In this document: positions 4,884 to 12,820 of the stretch, piece after piece
Layout: every line of letters starts with the position of its first letter
How positions within the stretch are numbered: the stretch's first letter is position 1
Assembly: GCA_002305915.1 (NCBI GenBank)
Contig: DBRJ01000025.1
Coordinates: forward strand, 1-15,628
Direction of reading: 5' to 3'
Source: Pelotomaculum sp. UBA1371
GTDB lineage: Bacteria > Bacillota > Desulfotomaculia > Desulfotomaculales > Pelotomaculaceae
DNA length: 15,628 bases
Program-made: the position numbers and the translations under genes
The notes under the pieces: model-generated
Told to the model about the DNA's origin: nothing
The model's database searches: none
Seen by the model: the letters and a program-made list of their open reading frames with translations, nothing else

Positions 4884-7633
4884 TGCTTATGGCCGGGCGC
4901 TGGTATGCTCTGACCCTGCAGGAAACCGTTGAGCGGCTCAAAAGCGACAGTAAAAAGGGTCTGCCTGAGAAGGAGGTTAAAGAAAGGCTGGAGCGGTACG
5001 GCCCCAACCAACTGGCCGGAGCACCCGGGGTTTCTTTGTGGCAGCTTTTCTTAAACCAGTTTAAAGACTTCATGGTTCTGGTGCTGCTGGCTGCTACCGC
5101 TGTGTCAGGTTTGCTTGGTGAATACGCCGATGCAGTGGCGATCCTGATCATCGTCGTGGTCAACGCCATCCTGGGCTTTATCCAGGAATACCGGGCGGAA
5201 CGCTCCATGGAAGCCCTTAGACAGCTTGCGGCCCCGGAGGCCAGAGTCATCCGGAGCGGCCAGGAACGCAGGATTTCCGCCGCCGGACTCGTACCCGGAG
5301 ACCTTGTCCTCATTGAAGAAGGCGACAGGGTCCCCGCCGACCTGCGTCTCTTAAGCGCCATTAATCTCGAGGTTGAAGAGTCCTCCCTGACAGGTGAGTC
5401 CGTACCTGTCAAAAAGAGCGAAAAAACCCTGAGCGGTGAGAATTTAGCCCCGGGTGATACCCGCAACATGGTCTACCTGGGCACCTCGGTTACCCGCGGA
5501 CGGGGGCGCGGCCTTGTGGTGCACACCGGTATGGCCACGGAGATGGGACATATTGCCGGTATGATTCAGGCCGCCGGGCAGGATGAAACACCCCTGCAAC
5601 GCCGGCTGGCCCAACTGGGTAAGGGTATTGTCGCCTTTTGCTTTATTGTCTGTGCCGCCGTGGTTGTTTTGGGAATTTGGCGCGGAGAAGATGCCTACCA
5701 GATGTTTTTTGCCGGTGTCAGCCTCGCTGTAGCTGCCATCCCGGAGGGTTTACCCGCTATTGTGACTGTTGCTCTGGCTATCGGTGTTCAACGCATGATC
5801 CGCCGTCATGTTATTATCCGGAAACTCCCTGCGGTTGAAGCCCTGGGGTGCGCTACTGTCATCTGCTCGGACAAGACCGGTACCCTCACCCAGAATCAAA
5901 TGACTGTGCGAAGGGTAATTGCGGGGGAGCAGGTCTTTGAGGTTACCGGGGAAGGCTATGATCCCAAAGGCGCGTTTGAAGGCCCGGGCTCTGTCCAGGG
6001 GCCGGCCTTCAACCTGTTGATGAAGGCTGCAGCCCTATGTAACAACGCCGTGCTTGAGCGTGGCGGAATCAGTGTCGGCGGGCTTTTCCGGGGACTGGTC
6101 AAGGGGCGTCCGGCGCCCGGCTGGTCGATTTTGGGAGACCCTACAGAGGGAGCGCTCCTGGTCATGGCCGCCAAGGCAGGGCACTGGCGGGAGCGGATTG
6201 AGGCCCGGGAGCCCCGGATTGCCGAACTGCCCTTTGATTCTGACCGCAAGCGCATGTCCGTTGTCTGCCGGCAGACCGGCGGGGCCTTGACTGCTTATGT
6301 TAAAGGAGCCCCGGACGGTATTCTGGAATTGTGCACGCACATCTACAGGGACGGCCTGGCGGTACCCATATCGGCCCGGGACCGGGATTATATTTTGAGA
6401 CAAAACGCCCTGATGGCTGAAGAAGCCCTGCGTGTACTAGCCTTTGCCTACCGGGAGTTACCCCCTTCCAGCGAACAAATCACGGAAAATATTGTTGAGC
6501 AGAAACTGGTTTTTCTCGGCCTGGCCGGGATGATCGACCCCCCCCGGCCAACCGCCCTGAAGGCAGTTCAAACCTGCCACAGGGCCGGGATCAAGGTTGC
6601 CATGATCACCGGAGACCACCCGTTGACTGCCCGGGCTGTGGCCCGGGAGCTGGGCATTTTGACCAAAGACGGCGAAATTCTCACCGGCCGTGAATTGGAG
6701 CAGCTGTCCGGAAGCAGGCTCCAGGAACTTGCGAAACGGGTTAGTGTTTATGCCCGGGTTTCGCCCCGGCATAAACTGCAAATCGTCCGGGCTTTAAAAC
6801 AGTCCGGTCATGTTGTGGCCATGACCGGTGACGGAGTCAACGATGCACCCGCCGTGAAAGAGGCCGATATCGGCATAGCTATGGGAAGTACCGGCACCGA
6901 TGTCACTAAGGAGGCCTCAGCTATGGTTTTGACCGATGACAATTTCAGCAACATTGTTGCCGCCGTGGAAGAGGGCAGGGGTATTTACGACAATATCCGC
7001 AAGTTTATCCGTTACCTGCTCTCCTGTAATGTGGGTGAAGTGTTGGTCATGTTTCTGGCTGTGCTGGGAGGTCTGCCTCTCCCCCTGCTCCCCATCCAGA
7101 TTTTGTGGATGAACCTTGTTACCGACGGCCTTCCGGCCATGGCCCTGGGGGTTGATCCCTATGACAACGACATAATGACGCGCCCGCCCCGCCACCCCAG
7201 GGAAAGCGTTTTTTCCCACGGGATGACCTGGCGGATCGGCATCAGCGGCGCTTTAATCGGTATGGGCACCCTGCTTTCCTTCAGGCTGGGCCTTAACCTG
7301 GGTGATTTGGATCTGGCCCGCACCATAGCCTTTAATACACTGGTGTTCTTTCAGTTGTTTTTCGTTTTTGCCTGCCGCTCGGAGTTTCATTCAATCGTGG
7401 AGGTGGGGCTGCTGACCAACCCCTATCTGGTTGGTGCTGTACTTATTTCCACCGCCCTGCAGCTTCTGGTTGTCTACGTGCCTTTTCTGCAGCCCGTTTT
7501 TCATACTGTACCCTTAAGGGGAGAGCACTGGGTGTTGATCCTGAGCATCGCTTCGGCGCCTACAGTCGTTGGAATCCTGTCCCGCTGCCTGGTGGAACGG
7601 GTCCGTCAAAAAATAATGTATCTTAAAGTATAA
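4883..7633 (+). CDS. P-type Ca2+-transporting ATPase
   Basis: This 916-residue type II P-type ATPase pumps cations, most likely Ca2+, out of the cytoplasm. Visible in order are the N-terminal cation-ATPase domain, TGES (170-173) in the actuator domain, PEGLP (287-291) in TM4, the phosphorylated D330 in DKTGT, the nucleotide-domain KGAPDG, TGD (576-578), GDGVND (649-654) and C-terminal membrane segments. Ca2+-site residues of the SERCA type are present: E288, N716 and E719 in TM5, and N744, T747 and D748 in TM6. The TM8 residue equivalent to SERCA E908 appears to be Gln (Q824), as in plasma-membrane pumps. The ATG at 4883 is used; TTG at 4880 or ATG at 4889 are possible, since GAGGGGGT ends at 4880. 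It is divergent from the HAD gene, and 57 bases separate it from dapF, so read-through into dapF is possible. Confidence 0.93.
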   Translation: MLMAGRWYALTLQETVERLKSDSKKGLPEKEVKERLERYGPNQLAGAPGVSLWQLFLNQFKDFMVLVLLAATAVSGLLGEYADAVAILIIVVVNAILGFIQEYRAERSMEALRQLAAPEARVIRSGQERRISAAGLVPGDLVLIEEGDRVPADLRLLSAINLEVEESSLTGESVPVKKSEKTLSGENLAPGDTRNMVYLGTSVTRGRGRGLVVHTGMATEMGHIAGMIQAAGQDETPLQRRLAQLGKGIVAFCFIVCAAVVVLGIWRGEDAYQMFFAGVSLAVAAIPEGLPAIVTVALAIGVQRMIRRHVIIRKLPAVEALGCATVICSDKTGTLTQNQMTVRRVIAGEQVFEVTGEGYDPKGAFEGPGSVQGPAFNLLMKAAALCNNAVLERGGISVGGLFRGLVKGRPAPGWSILGDPTEGALLVMAAKAGHWRERIEAREPRIAELPFDSDRKRMSVVCRQTGGALTAYVKGAPDGILELCTHIYRDGLAVPISARDRDYILRQNALMAEEALRVLAFAYRELPPSSEQITENIVEQKLVFLGLAGMIDPPRPTALKAVQTCHRAGIKVAMITGDHPLTARAVARELGILTKDGEILTGRELEQLSGSRLQELAKRVSVYARVSPRHKLQIVRALKQSGHVVAMTGDGVNDAPAVKEADIGIAMGSTGTDVTKEASAMVLTDDNFSNIVAAVEEGRGIYDNIRKFIRYLLSCNVGEVLVMFLAVLGGLPLPLLPIQILWMNLVTDGLPAMALGVDPYDNDIMTRPPRHPRESVFSHGMTWRIGISGALIGMGTLLSFRLGLNLGDLDLARTIAFNTLVFFQLFFVFACRSEFHSIVEVGLLTNPYLVGAVLISTALQLLVVYVPFLQPVFHTVPLRGEHWVLILSIASAPTVVGILSRCLVERVRQKIMYLKV

Positions 7634-7690
7634 GTATTTATGAGCAATGGTGATAGAATAAAGATGTAAAACTGCGTGGGGGGAATAGAA

Positions 7691-8536
7691 TTGAGGTTTA
7701 CGAAGGTACAGGGGCTTGGTAATGACTTTATTCTGATTAACGGTCTGGAGGAGGAATTGAGGACTATTAATTTTTCCGGACTGGCTGTGGAAATGTGCAA
7801 CCGTCACTTTGGTGTGGGGGCTGACGGCCTGGTTTTGCTGCTGCCCTCGGACAAAGCGGATCTTTACATGCGCATAATCAATTCCGACGGCAGTGAGGCG
7901 GAAATGTGCGGGAACGCAATCCGTTGCGTGGCTAAATATTTATTTGAAAAGGGCCTGGTCAGAAAGGAAAAAATCGAGGTGGATACCCCGGCTGGAATCC
8001 GGGTGCCTGAACTGCTTTTAGATGCTGGACAGGTTCGTGCAGTCAGGGTGGATATGGGTGAGCCGCGCCTGGAACGCCTGGAGATACCCATGGCCGGACC
8101 GGCGGGGCAGGTGGTGGATGAGCCCCTGGTAATCGACGGTATTGAGTATCGCATAACCGCAGTGTCAATGGGAAACCCCCACTGCATCCTCTTTGTCCCC
8201 GACCTTGAAAAAGTATTGCTGAATGCGCTCGGTCCCCGTGTGGAGACTCATGAAGCCTTTCCCCATAAGACCAATGTCGAATTTGTTCAGGTGTTATCCC
8301 GGGATGAAATAAAAATGAAAGTCTGGGAAAGAGGTGCGGGGCTGACCCTGGCCTGTGGTACCGGGGCCTGCGCCGCGGTAGTGGCCGGTTTTTTAAACGG
8401 CTACACCGGACGTAAAGTTACCGTTCACTTAACAGCCGGGGACCTCAATATCGAATGGGCTGAAGACAACCATTTGTATATGACCGGTCCGGCCGAGGAA
8501 GTATTTAGCGGTGATTATCCCGTGAAAGAGAATTAA
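7691..8536 (+). CDS. dapF: Diaminopimelate epimerase
   Basis: This cofactor-independent racemase interconverts LL- and meso-2,6-diaminopimelate in lysine and peptidoglycan synthesis. The 281-residue length is normal. The two catalytic cysteines are C73 in EMCGNAIRC and C222 in LACGTGACA, and the family N-terminus FTKVQGLGNDF is present. The TTG at 7691 is chosen because the protein then begins like other DapF proteins and the G-run GGGGGGA (7678-7684) lies six bases upstream. A GTG at 7676 would put that G-run inside the gene. The following dapL makes its substrate. A terminator-like hairpin ends the unit at 8566. Confidence 0.95.
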   Translation: MRFTKVQGLGNDFILINGLEEELRTINFSGLAVEMCNRHFGVGADGLVLLLPSDKADLYMRIINSDGSEAEMCGNAIRCVAKYLFEKGLVRKEKIEVDTPAGIRVPELLLDAGQVRAVRVDMGEPRLERLEIPMAGPAGQVVDEPLVIDGIEYRITAVSMGNPHCILFVPDLEKVLLNALGPRVETHEAFPHKTNVEFVQVLSRDEIKMKVWERGAGLTLACGTGACAAVVAGFLNGYTGRKVTVHLTAGDLNIEWAEDNHLYMTGPAEEVFSGDYPVKEN

Positions 8537-8565
8537 GCTTTTTTCAAGGGTAATAAAGATGTAGT

Positions 8566-8597
8566 AAGGGCATAGCTTTTGCTTTGGCCCTTTTTTT
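8566..8597 (+). terminator. Rho-independent terminator after dapF
   Basis: AAGGGC (8566-8571) pairs with GCCCTT (8587-8592), followed by a T-run to 8597. An inner AGC/GCT pairing (8574-8576 with 8581-8583) can shorten the loop. Confidence 0.8.
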
Positions 8598-8686
8598 ATT
8601 CCTGTCCCCGACGTTTGAATCTGGATGAGCTGACAGGAAAGGAGCTTTCAGCAGGCATCATTCTGTTATATAATTCCATGATTGGC

Positions 8687-8715
8687 TTGTCATGCCGCCT
8701 TTTTTGAATTATAAT
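8687..8715 (+). promoter_or_regulatory. Promoter P1 upstream of dapL
   Basis: TTGTCA (8687-8692) and a perfect TATAAT (8710-8715) are 17 bases apart. This is a near-consensus sigma-A promoter. A near-perfect palindrome begins at its -10 box. Confidence 0.65.
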
Positions 8716-8727
8716 GTATACATTTTA
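8710..8727. promoter_or_regulatory. Palindrome over the dapL P1 -10 box, possible operator
   Basis: Bases 8710-8727 form an 18-bp palindrome with eight of nine pairs matching, centred on the perfect 10-bp core ATGTATACAT (8714-8723). It overlaps the TATAAT of P1 and the expected transcription start, a good place for a repressor. No regulator is identified. Confidence 0.35.
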
Positions 8728-8734
8728 TAATATC

Positions 8735-8762
8735 TTGCAACTTTTAAGTCCAATGATAAAAT
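8735..8762 (+). promoter_or_regulatory. Promoter P2 upstream of dapL
   Basis: TTGCAA (8735-8740) and TAAAAT (8757-8762) are 16 bases apart. This is a second, weaker candidate downstream of P1, leaving a leader of about 65 bases. Confidence 0.4.
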
Positions 8763-8832
8763 ATAAAGGTATAGAGAAAAGCGTTGAGCATTAAGGGAAA
8801 CCCATTATATAGAGAGGGAGGAAATAAGCGTA

Positions 8833-10011
8833 TTGAAATTTGTAGAAGCCCAGCGTATCCGTAATTTACCGCCCTATCTTTTTGCGCGGATTGAAAAGCT
8901 TATCGCCGCGAAAAAAGAGGCAGGCGTTGATGTAATCAGTCTTGGTATCGGTGACCCGGACCGGCCGACGCCGGTTCATATTATTGAGACGTTGGTAAGG
9001 GAGGCGAATAATCCGGCCAATCACCAGTATCCCTCCTCGGTGGGCATGCTGACCTACCGTCAGGCAGTGGCCCGGTGGTATCAAAACCGCTTCGGGATTG
9101 AACTCGATCCGGAAACCGAAGTAGTATCCCTGCTGGGCTCCAAAGAGGGCATCGCCCACATCTCCTGGTGTTACCTGAATCCCGGTGATACGGTTCTTGT
9201 TCCGGATCCCGGTTACCCTGTATATTCAGGCGGGGCTATTTTAGCAGGTGCCGAACCCTATTATTTGCCCTTGGAGCCTGAAAAAGGCTATCTAATTGAT
9301 TTTAAGTCTATCCCCCGGGATTTAGCGAAGCGGGCAAAAATCCTCTTCATAAATTATCCGAACAACCCGACCGGTGCCGTGGCCGGCGAAGCCTTTTACC
9401 GGGAAGTAATCGAGTTTGCCAGGGAGTACGAAATTTTTGTATGTCATGACGCTGCTTATTCCGACGTATCCTTTGATGGTTATAAGCCACCCAGTTTTCT
9501 GCAGTTTCCAGGGGCAAAAGAAGTGGGGATCGAGTTTCACTCGGTTTCCAAGACCTATAACATGACCGGGTGGCGGGTCGGTTGGGCTGCTGGTAATGCC
9601 GAAGCAGTTGAAGCCCTGGGCCGGTTAAAATCAAATATCGATTCTGGTGTTTTTCAGGCAATCCAGTATGCTGCCGCTGCCGGACTGACGGGACCCCAGG
9701 AAATTGTAACTGAACAAAATGCAGTGTACCAGGAGCGACGGGATATCTTGATTGAAGGGCTGAACAGCCTGGGCTGGAACCTGGAAAAACCAAAGGCTAC
9801 ATTTTATGTCTGGGCGCCGGTACCCCGGGGGTACACATCCGACTCCTTCACTGAACTGGTGCTGGATAAGGCCGGTGTTGTTATTACACCAGGCACTGGA
9901 TATGGCCAAAATGGTTCAGGGTACTTCAGAATGGCGCTGACCATTGAAAAGGAGCGAATTCAAGAAGCTCTGGAAAGAATTAAGAATACAATTGGTAAAG
10001 TAACCTTTTAA
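8833..10011 (+). CDS. dapL: LL-diaminopimelate aminotransferase
   Basis: This PLP enzyme converts tetrahydrodipicolinate and glutamate directly to LL-diaminopimelate, bypassing the succinylase or acetylase steps. The 392-residue fold type I aminotransferase shows the PLP lysine K240 (SVSKTYNMTGWR), NNPTG at 177-181, D206 and Y209. The N-terminus, EAQRIRNLPPYLFARI, and SLGIGDPDRPTP fit the DapL group found in Clostridia and archaea better than general aspartate aminotransferases. The TTG at 8833 follows GGGAGG (8816-8821) at 11 bases, slightly long, but the protein then begins MKFVEAQR as expected. Placement after dapF supports the assignment. It has its own promoters. A related methionine or alanine aminotransferase is the main alternative. 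Confidence 0.9.
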   Translation: MKFVEAQRIRNLPPYLFARIEKLIAAKKEAGVDVISLGIGDPDRPTPVHIIETLVREANNPANHQYPSSVGMLTYRQAVARWYQNRFGIELDPETEVVSLLGSKEGIAHISWCYLNPGDTVLVPDPGYPVYSGGAILAGAEPYYLPLEPEKGYLIDFKSIPRDLAKRAKILFINYPNNPTGAVAGEAFYREVIEFAREYEIFVCHDAAYSDVSFDGYKPPSFLQFPGAKEVGIEFHSVSKTYNMTGWRVGWAAGNAEAVEALGRLKSNIDSGVFQAIQYAAAAGLTGPQEIVTEQNAVYQERRDILIEGLNSLGWNLEKPKATFYVWAPVPRGYTSDSFTELVLDKAGVVITPGTGYGQNGSGYFRMALTIEKERIQEALERIKNTIGKVTF

Positions 10012-10244
10012 ACTTATTTTTTAGGAAAACAGTTATGCCCTTTGGTAGCAACAGGACCACCAGTAACGGTGATTGCTGAACCTGTTCTGCCAGTGCCTGT
10101 CAAGACGCTTTCATATTCTACCTGAAGCGCCTGGATTGAACGACAGAATCAATTAATACTTGACTGCAATGATGAAGACCGGCGGCTTCCACATGTGCAA
10201 CGGTGCACAACTGGCCTTTCATCAAAAAGGAGGTTCGTTCTTTA
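10012..10244. other. Non-coding gap between the two aminotransferase genes
   Basis: There are 233 bases without a confident gene. A 14-codon ORF (10035-10079, ATG to TGA) has an AGGA nearby but no recognisable product. A small hairpin, TGTGCA/TGCACA with loop ACGG, lies at 10194-10209. No clear terminator or good promoter was found, although TTGACT at 10160-10165 lacks only a convincing -10 box. Confidence 0.45.
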
Positions 10245-11438
10245 ATGAAATTAGCCGACCGGGCGTTAAATATCAGTCCATCCCCCACTCTATCAATAGA
10301 CGCAAAAGCTAAAGAAATGGCCTTAAACGGGCATAAAGTAGTTAGCTTTGGGGCAGGAGAACCGGACTACGACACCCCGGACCACATCAAAGAGGCGGCA
10401 ATTGCCGCGATCCGGGCCGGAAAGACTAAGTACACTCCTGTTACAGGAATAAAGGCTCTAAAACAGGCGATTTGCGAAAAATACCGCCTTGAGCAAGGTC
10501 TCGAATACAAGCCGGAACAGGTGGTAGTCTCCGCAGGCGCCAAGCATTCCCTTTACAACGCAATGCAGGTGTTGCTCCAGCCGGGAGATGAAGTGATCCT
10601 TGCCGCTCCTTACTGGGTAAGCTATCTGGAGCAAATTAAGCTGGCCGGAGCAACACCCCGGATTATAGAAACACGGGAGGAAAACGGTTTTAAGCTTGTC
10701 CCTGCTGAACTGGAGTCGGCCATAGGACCCCGGACTCGTCTTTTCATCCTGAACAGCCCCAATAATCCTACCGGTTCAGTTTTTACAGTGGAAGAACTGG
10801 GTGCTTTGGCAGAGGTTATTGAAAAACACGGTATTATGGTCATTTCAGATGAGATTTATGAAAAACTTATTTATAACGGAGTTAAGCATGTCAGCATCGC
10901 TTCTTTTTCTTCCGCTTTGAAGGAGCAGACCATAGTTGTCAACGGCGTTTCCAAGGCTTATGCCATGACCGGCTGGCGGATTGGCTACACTATTTCCGCC
11001 CGGCCGATAGCGAAAGCCATGGGTGATTTGCAGAGTCATTCCACATCGAACCCCACTTCTATTGCCCAGTATGCAGGTGTGGCCGCCCTTACGGGCGACC
11101 AGTCCCATACGGAGCAAATGAAGGCCGAGTTTCTCCGCAGGAGAAACTATATGTATGAGCGGCTGAACGCTATAAAGGGTATAACCTGTACGCGCCCAAA
11201 TGGAGCTTTCTATCTTTATCCAAATGTCAAAGGCTGTTTTGGTAAAAAATACCAGAATAGCCCCGTCAATAGTGCAACCGATCTTGCCGCTCTTCTCCTC
11301 AAGGAAGCAAAGGTAGCTGTGGTACCCGGCATTGCCTTTGGTAATGATAATTATTTTCGGCTTTCATACGCTTGTTCCATGGAGAACATCAAAGAAGGAC
11401 TGGACCGGATTGAAGAATTACTGAAAAAAATCAACTGA
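10245..11438 (+). CDS. aspC: Aspartate aminotransferase (class I, subgroup Ib type)
   Basis: This PLP aminotransferase of 397 residues exchanges the amino group between aspartate and 2-oxoglutarate in the cytoplasm. K237 (NGVSKAYAMTGWRIGY) is the Schiff-base lysine; NNPTG (173-177), D202 and Y205 hold the cofactor. The sequence follows the Thermus-type subgroup closely: FGAGEPDYDTP, GKTKYTP, APYWVSY, and K100 in SAGAKHSLYN at the place of the Thermus K109. The group includes enzymes that also use prephenate, so the exact substrate is uncertain. The ATG at 10245 is used because AAGGAGG (10227-10233) lies 11 bases upstream; a GTG at 10203 would put that site inside the gene. It ends 31 bases before a terminator. 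With dapL it could supply aspartate to the lysine pathway. Confidence 0.87.
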   Translation: MKLADRALNISPSPTLSIDAKAKEMALNGHKVVSFGAGEPDYDTPDHIKEAAIAAIRAGKTKYTPVTGIKALKQAICEKYRLEQGLEYKPEQVVVSAGAKHSLYNAMQVLLQPGDEVILAAPYWVSYLEQIKLAGATPRIIETREENGFKLVPAELESAIGPRTRLFILNSPNNPTGSVFTVEELGALAEVIEKHGIMVISDEIYEKLIYNGVKHVSIASFSSALKEQTIVVNGVSKAYAMTGWRIGYTISARPIAKAMGDLQSHSTSNPTSIAQYAGVAALTGDQSHTEQMKAEFLRRRNYMYERLNAIKGITCTRPNGAFYLYPNVKGCFGKKYQNSPVNSATDLAALLLKEAKVAVVPGIAFGNDNYFRLSYACSMENIKEGLDRIEELLKKIN

Positions 11439-11468
11439 TTTTTGAATTACATTACCCACGATCAATGC

Positions 11469-11498
11469 CCGGCATTTTAAGTGCCGGCTTTTCTTTTC
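11469..11498 (+). terminator. Rho-independent terminator after aspartate aminotransferase
   Basis: CCGGCA (11469-11474) pairs with TGCCGG (11482-11487), and a TTTTCTTTTC tract follows. It separates the amino-acid block from the yicC cluster. Confidence 0.75.
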
Positions 11499-11624
11499 TA
11501 TTAAAAAATTAAAATATCGCATATTTTAGCATAAATCGAAGGATTTTCTTCTTCCAGGTAGAAAAAATATTTTTATGGTAAAAGTCAATACTATATTCAG
11601 ATAGATTACAGGTGGTGTGAATTA

Positions 11625-12503
11625 TTGATTAAAAGCATGACCGGTTATGGCCGGGGCGAGGGCAGTACGTGTAATAAGAAATTCACCCTGGAATTGAGAG
11701 CAGTCAATCATCGCTATAACGAGGTTGTTTTACGTTTGCCCCGCTCCCTTGTTCCCCTTGAGGACCGGATCAGGCGGATTATCTCAGCCCGGGTGGCCCG
11801 GGGGCGGATTGACGGATATCTGAGTTTGGAAGAGTGCGGCGAAAAAACTGCTTCCGTTAAAGTTGACAAAGCACTTGCCTCAGCGTATTATAAGGCAATG
11901 AAAGAACTTCAGGAAAGTGTTGGTATTGAGGGAAAAATAAAATTGAAACAGCTGGTGACACTACCCGGTGTGCTTATTGTAGAAGAGCCGGCCGAAGATC
12001 TAGACCTTTTGTGGCCTGCCATTCAGGAAGCTGCAGAAGGGGCTGTGGCAAGCCTGGTCCAGATGAGAGCTTTCGAAGGAGAAGAGCTTGCCAAAGATCT
12101 CTTGAACAGGGTTGAACACCTTGCCCGGCTCAATAATACAATCAGGGACCGGTCACCTGTCGTTGTGGAGGATTACAGAGAAAGGCTGCAAAACCGTTTG
12201 AGCGACTTCCTGAAGGATGGTTCCCTTGACATGGAACGGTTGACGGGTGAAGTCGTCCTTTTTGCTGAGCGTTCCAACATAACCGAAGAAACAGTGCGGC
12301 TGGAAAGTCACCTGAATCAGGTTCGCAATTGTCTTTTGACGGGGGAATCAGTGGGAAGGAAACTTGACTTTCTGATTCAGGAAATGAATCGTGAAATAAA
12401 CACCATTGCCTCCAAAGCCAGTGATCTGGAAATTAGCCGCCTCGTTGTTGAGGTCAAAAGTGAACTTGAAAAATTAAGGGAACAGGTCCAAAATATAGAA
12501 TGA
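11625..12503 (+). CDS. yicC: YicC family endoribonuclease (YloC)
   Basis: The 292-residue protein begins with the family hallmark IKSMTGYGRGEG and ends with the DUF1732 region, including NREINTIASKASD and a helical tail. E. coli YicC and Bacillus YloC are reported endoribonucleases acting on small RNAs and mRNA. A central helical region (about 140-200) links the two conserved ends. The TTG at 11625 is chosen because AGGTGG (11610-11615) lies nine bases upstream and the family starts MIKSMTG. It is the first gene of the cluster leading to remA, gmk, rpoZ, coaBC and priA, the same order as in Bacillus subtilis. The AT-rich 126 bases upstream likely hold its promoter, but only a lone TATATT (11592-11597) could be seen. 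Confidence 0.93.
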   Translation: MIKSMTGYGRGEGSTCNKKFTLELRAVNHRYNEVVLRLPRSLVPLEDRIRRIISARVARGRIDGYLSLEECGEKTASVKVDKALASAYYKAMKELQESVGIEGKIKLKQLVTLPGVLIVEEPAEDLDLLWPAIQEAAEGAVASLVQMRAFEGEELAKDLLNRVEHLARLNNTIRDRSPVVVEDYRERLQNRLSDFLKDGSLDMERLTGEVVLFAERSNITEETVRLESHLNQVRNCLLTGESVGRKLDFLIQEMNREINTIASKASDLEISRLVVEVKSELEKLREQVQNIE

Positions 12504-12534
12504 TTTTAGGTTAATTTTTGAAGGGGGAAACACT

Positions 12535-12807
12535 GTGGAAATCAAGCTAATCAACATTGGTTTTGGAAACATTGTCTCGGCCAACCGGATTATTGCTATA
12601 GTTAGTCCGGAATCAGCCCCCATAAAAAGGATTATTACCGAAGCCCGGGACAGGGGCATGTTGATTGATGCAACTTACGGGCGCCGTACCAGGGCGGTTA
12701 TTATTACAGACAGCGATCATGTCATCCTTTCTGCCGTACAACCTGAAACCGTAGCTCACCGTCTGGTGTCGAAGGAGTCGCCGCAGGCCGAAGAGCCTTC
12801 TGAATAA
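12535..12807 (+). CDS. remA: RemA/DUF370 DNA-binding regulator
   Basis: This 90-residue protein matches the RemA (YlzA, DUF370) family: INIGFGNIVSANRIIAIVSPESAPIKR, then ATYGRRTRAVIITDSDHVILSA. In Bacillus RemA forms ring-like oligomers that bind DNA and activates biofilm matrix and osmoprotection genes. The GTG at 12535 follows AAGGGGG (12521-12527) at seven bases. It lies 31 bases after yicC and 13 before gmk, so it is co-transcribed. The tail after about residue 80 is short and acidic. Targets in this organism are unknown. Confidence 0.93.
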   Translation: MEIKLINIGFGNIVSANRIIAIVSPESAPIKRIITEARDRGMLIDATYGRRTRAVIITDSDHVILSAVQPETVAHRLVSKESPQAEEPSE

Positions 12808-12820
12808 TGGAGTCGCAGTC

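Noticed and set aside
4819..5469. 216-residue open frame on the minus strand
   Set aside because: It is fully shadowed by the P-type ATPase and has Ser/Arg-rich low-complexity content, no ribosome binding site and no recognisable domain.
9347..9793. 148-residue open frame on the minus strand
   Set aside because: It lies within dapL, which has clear aminotransferase motifs; the reverse frame is Arg/Pro/Gln-rich with no domain.
10012..10244. T-box or lysine riboswitch upstream of the aspartate aminotransferase
   Set aside because: No T-box sequence, specifier loop or terminator/antiterminator pair was visible.
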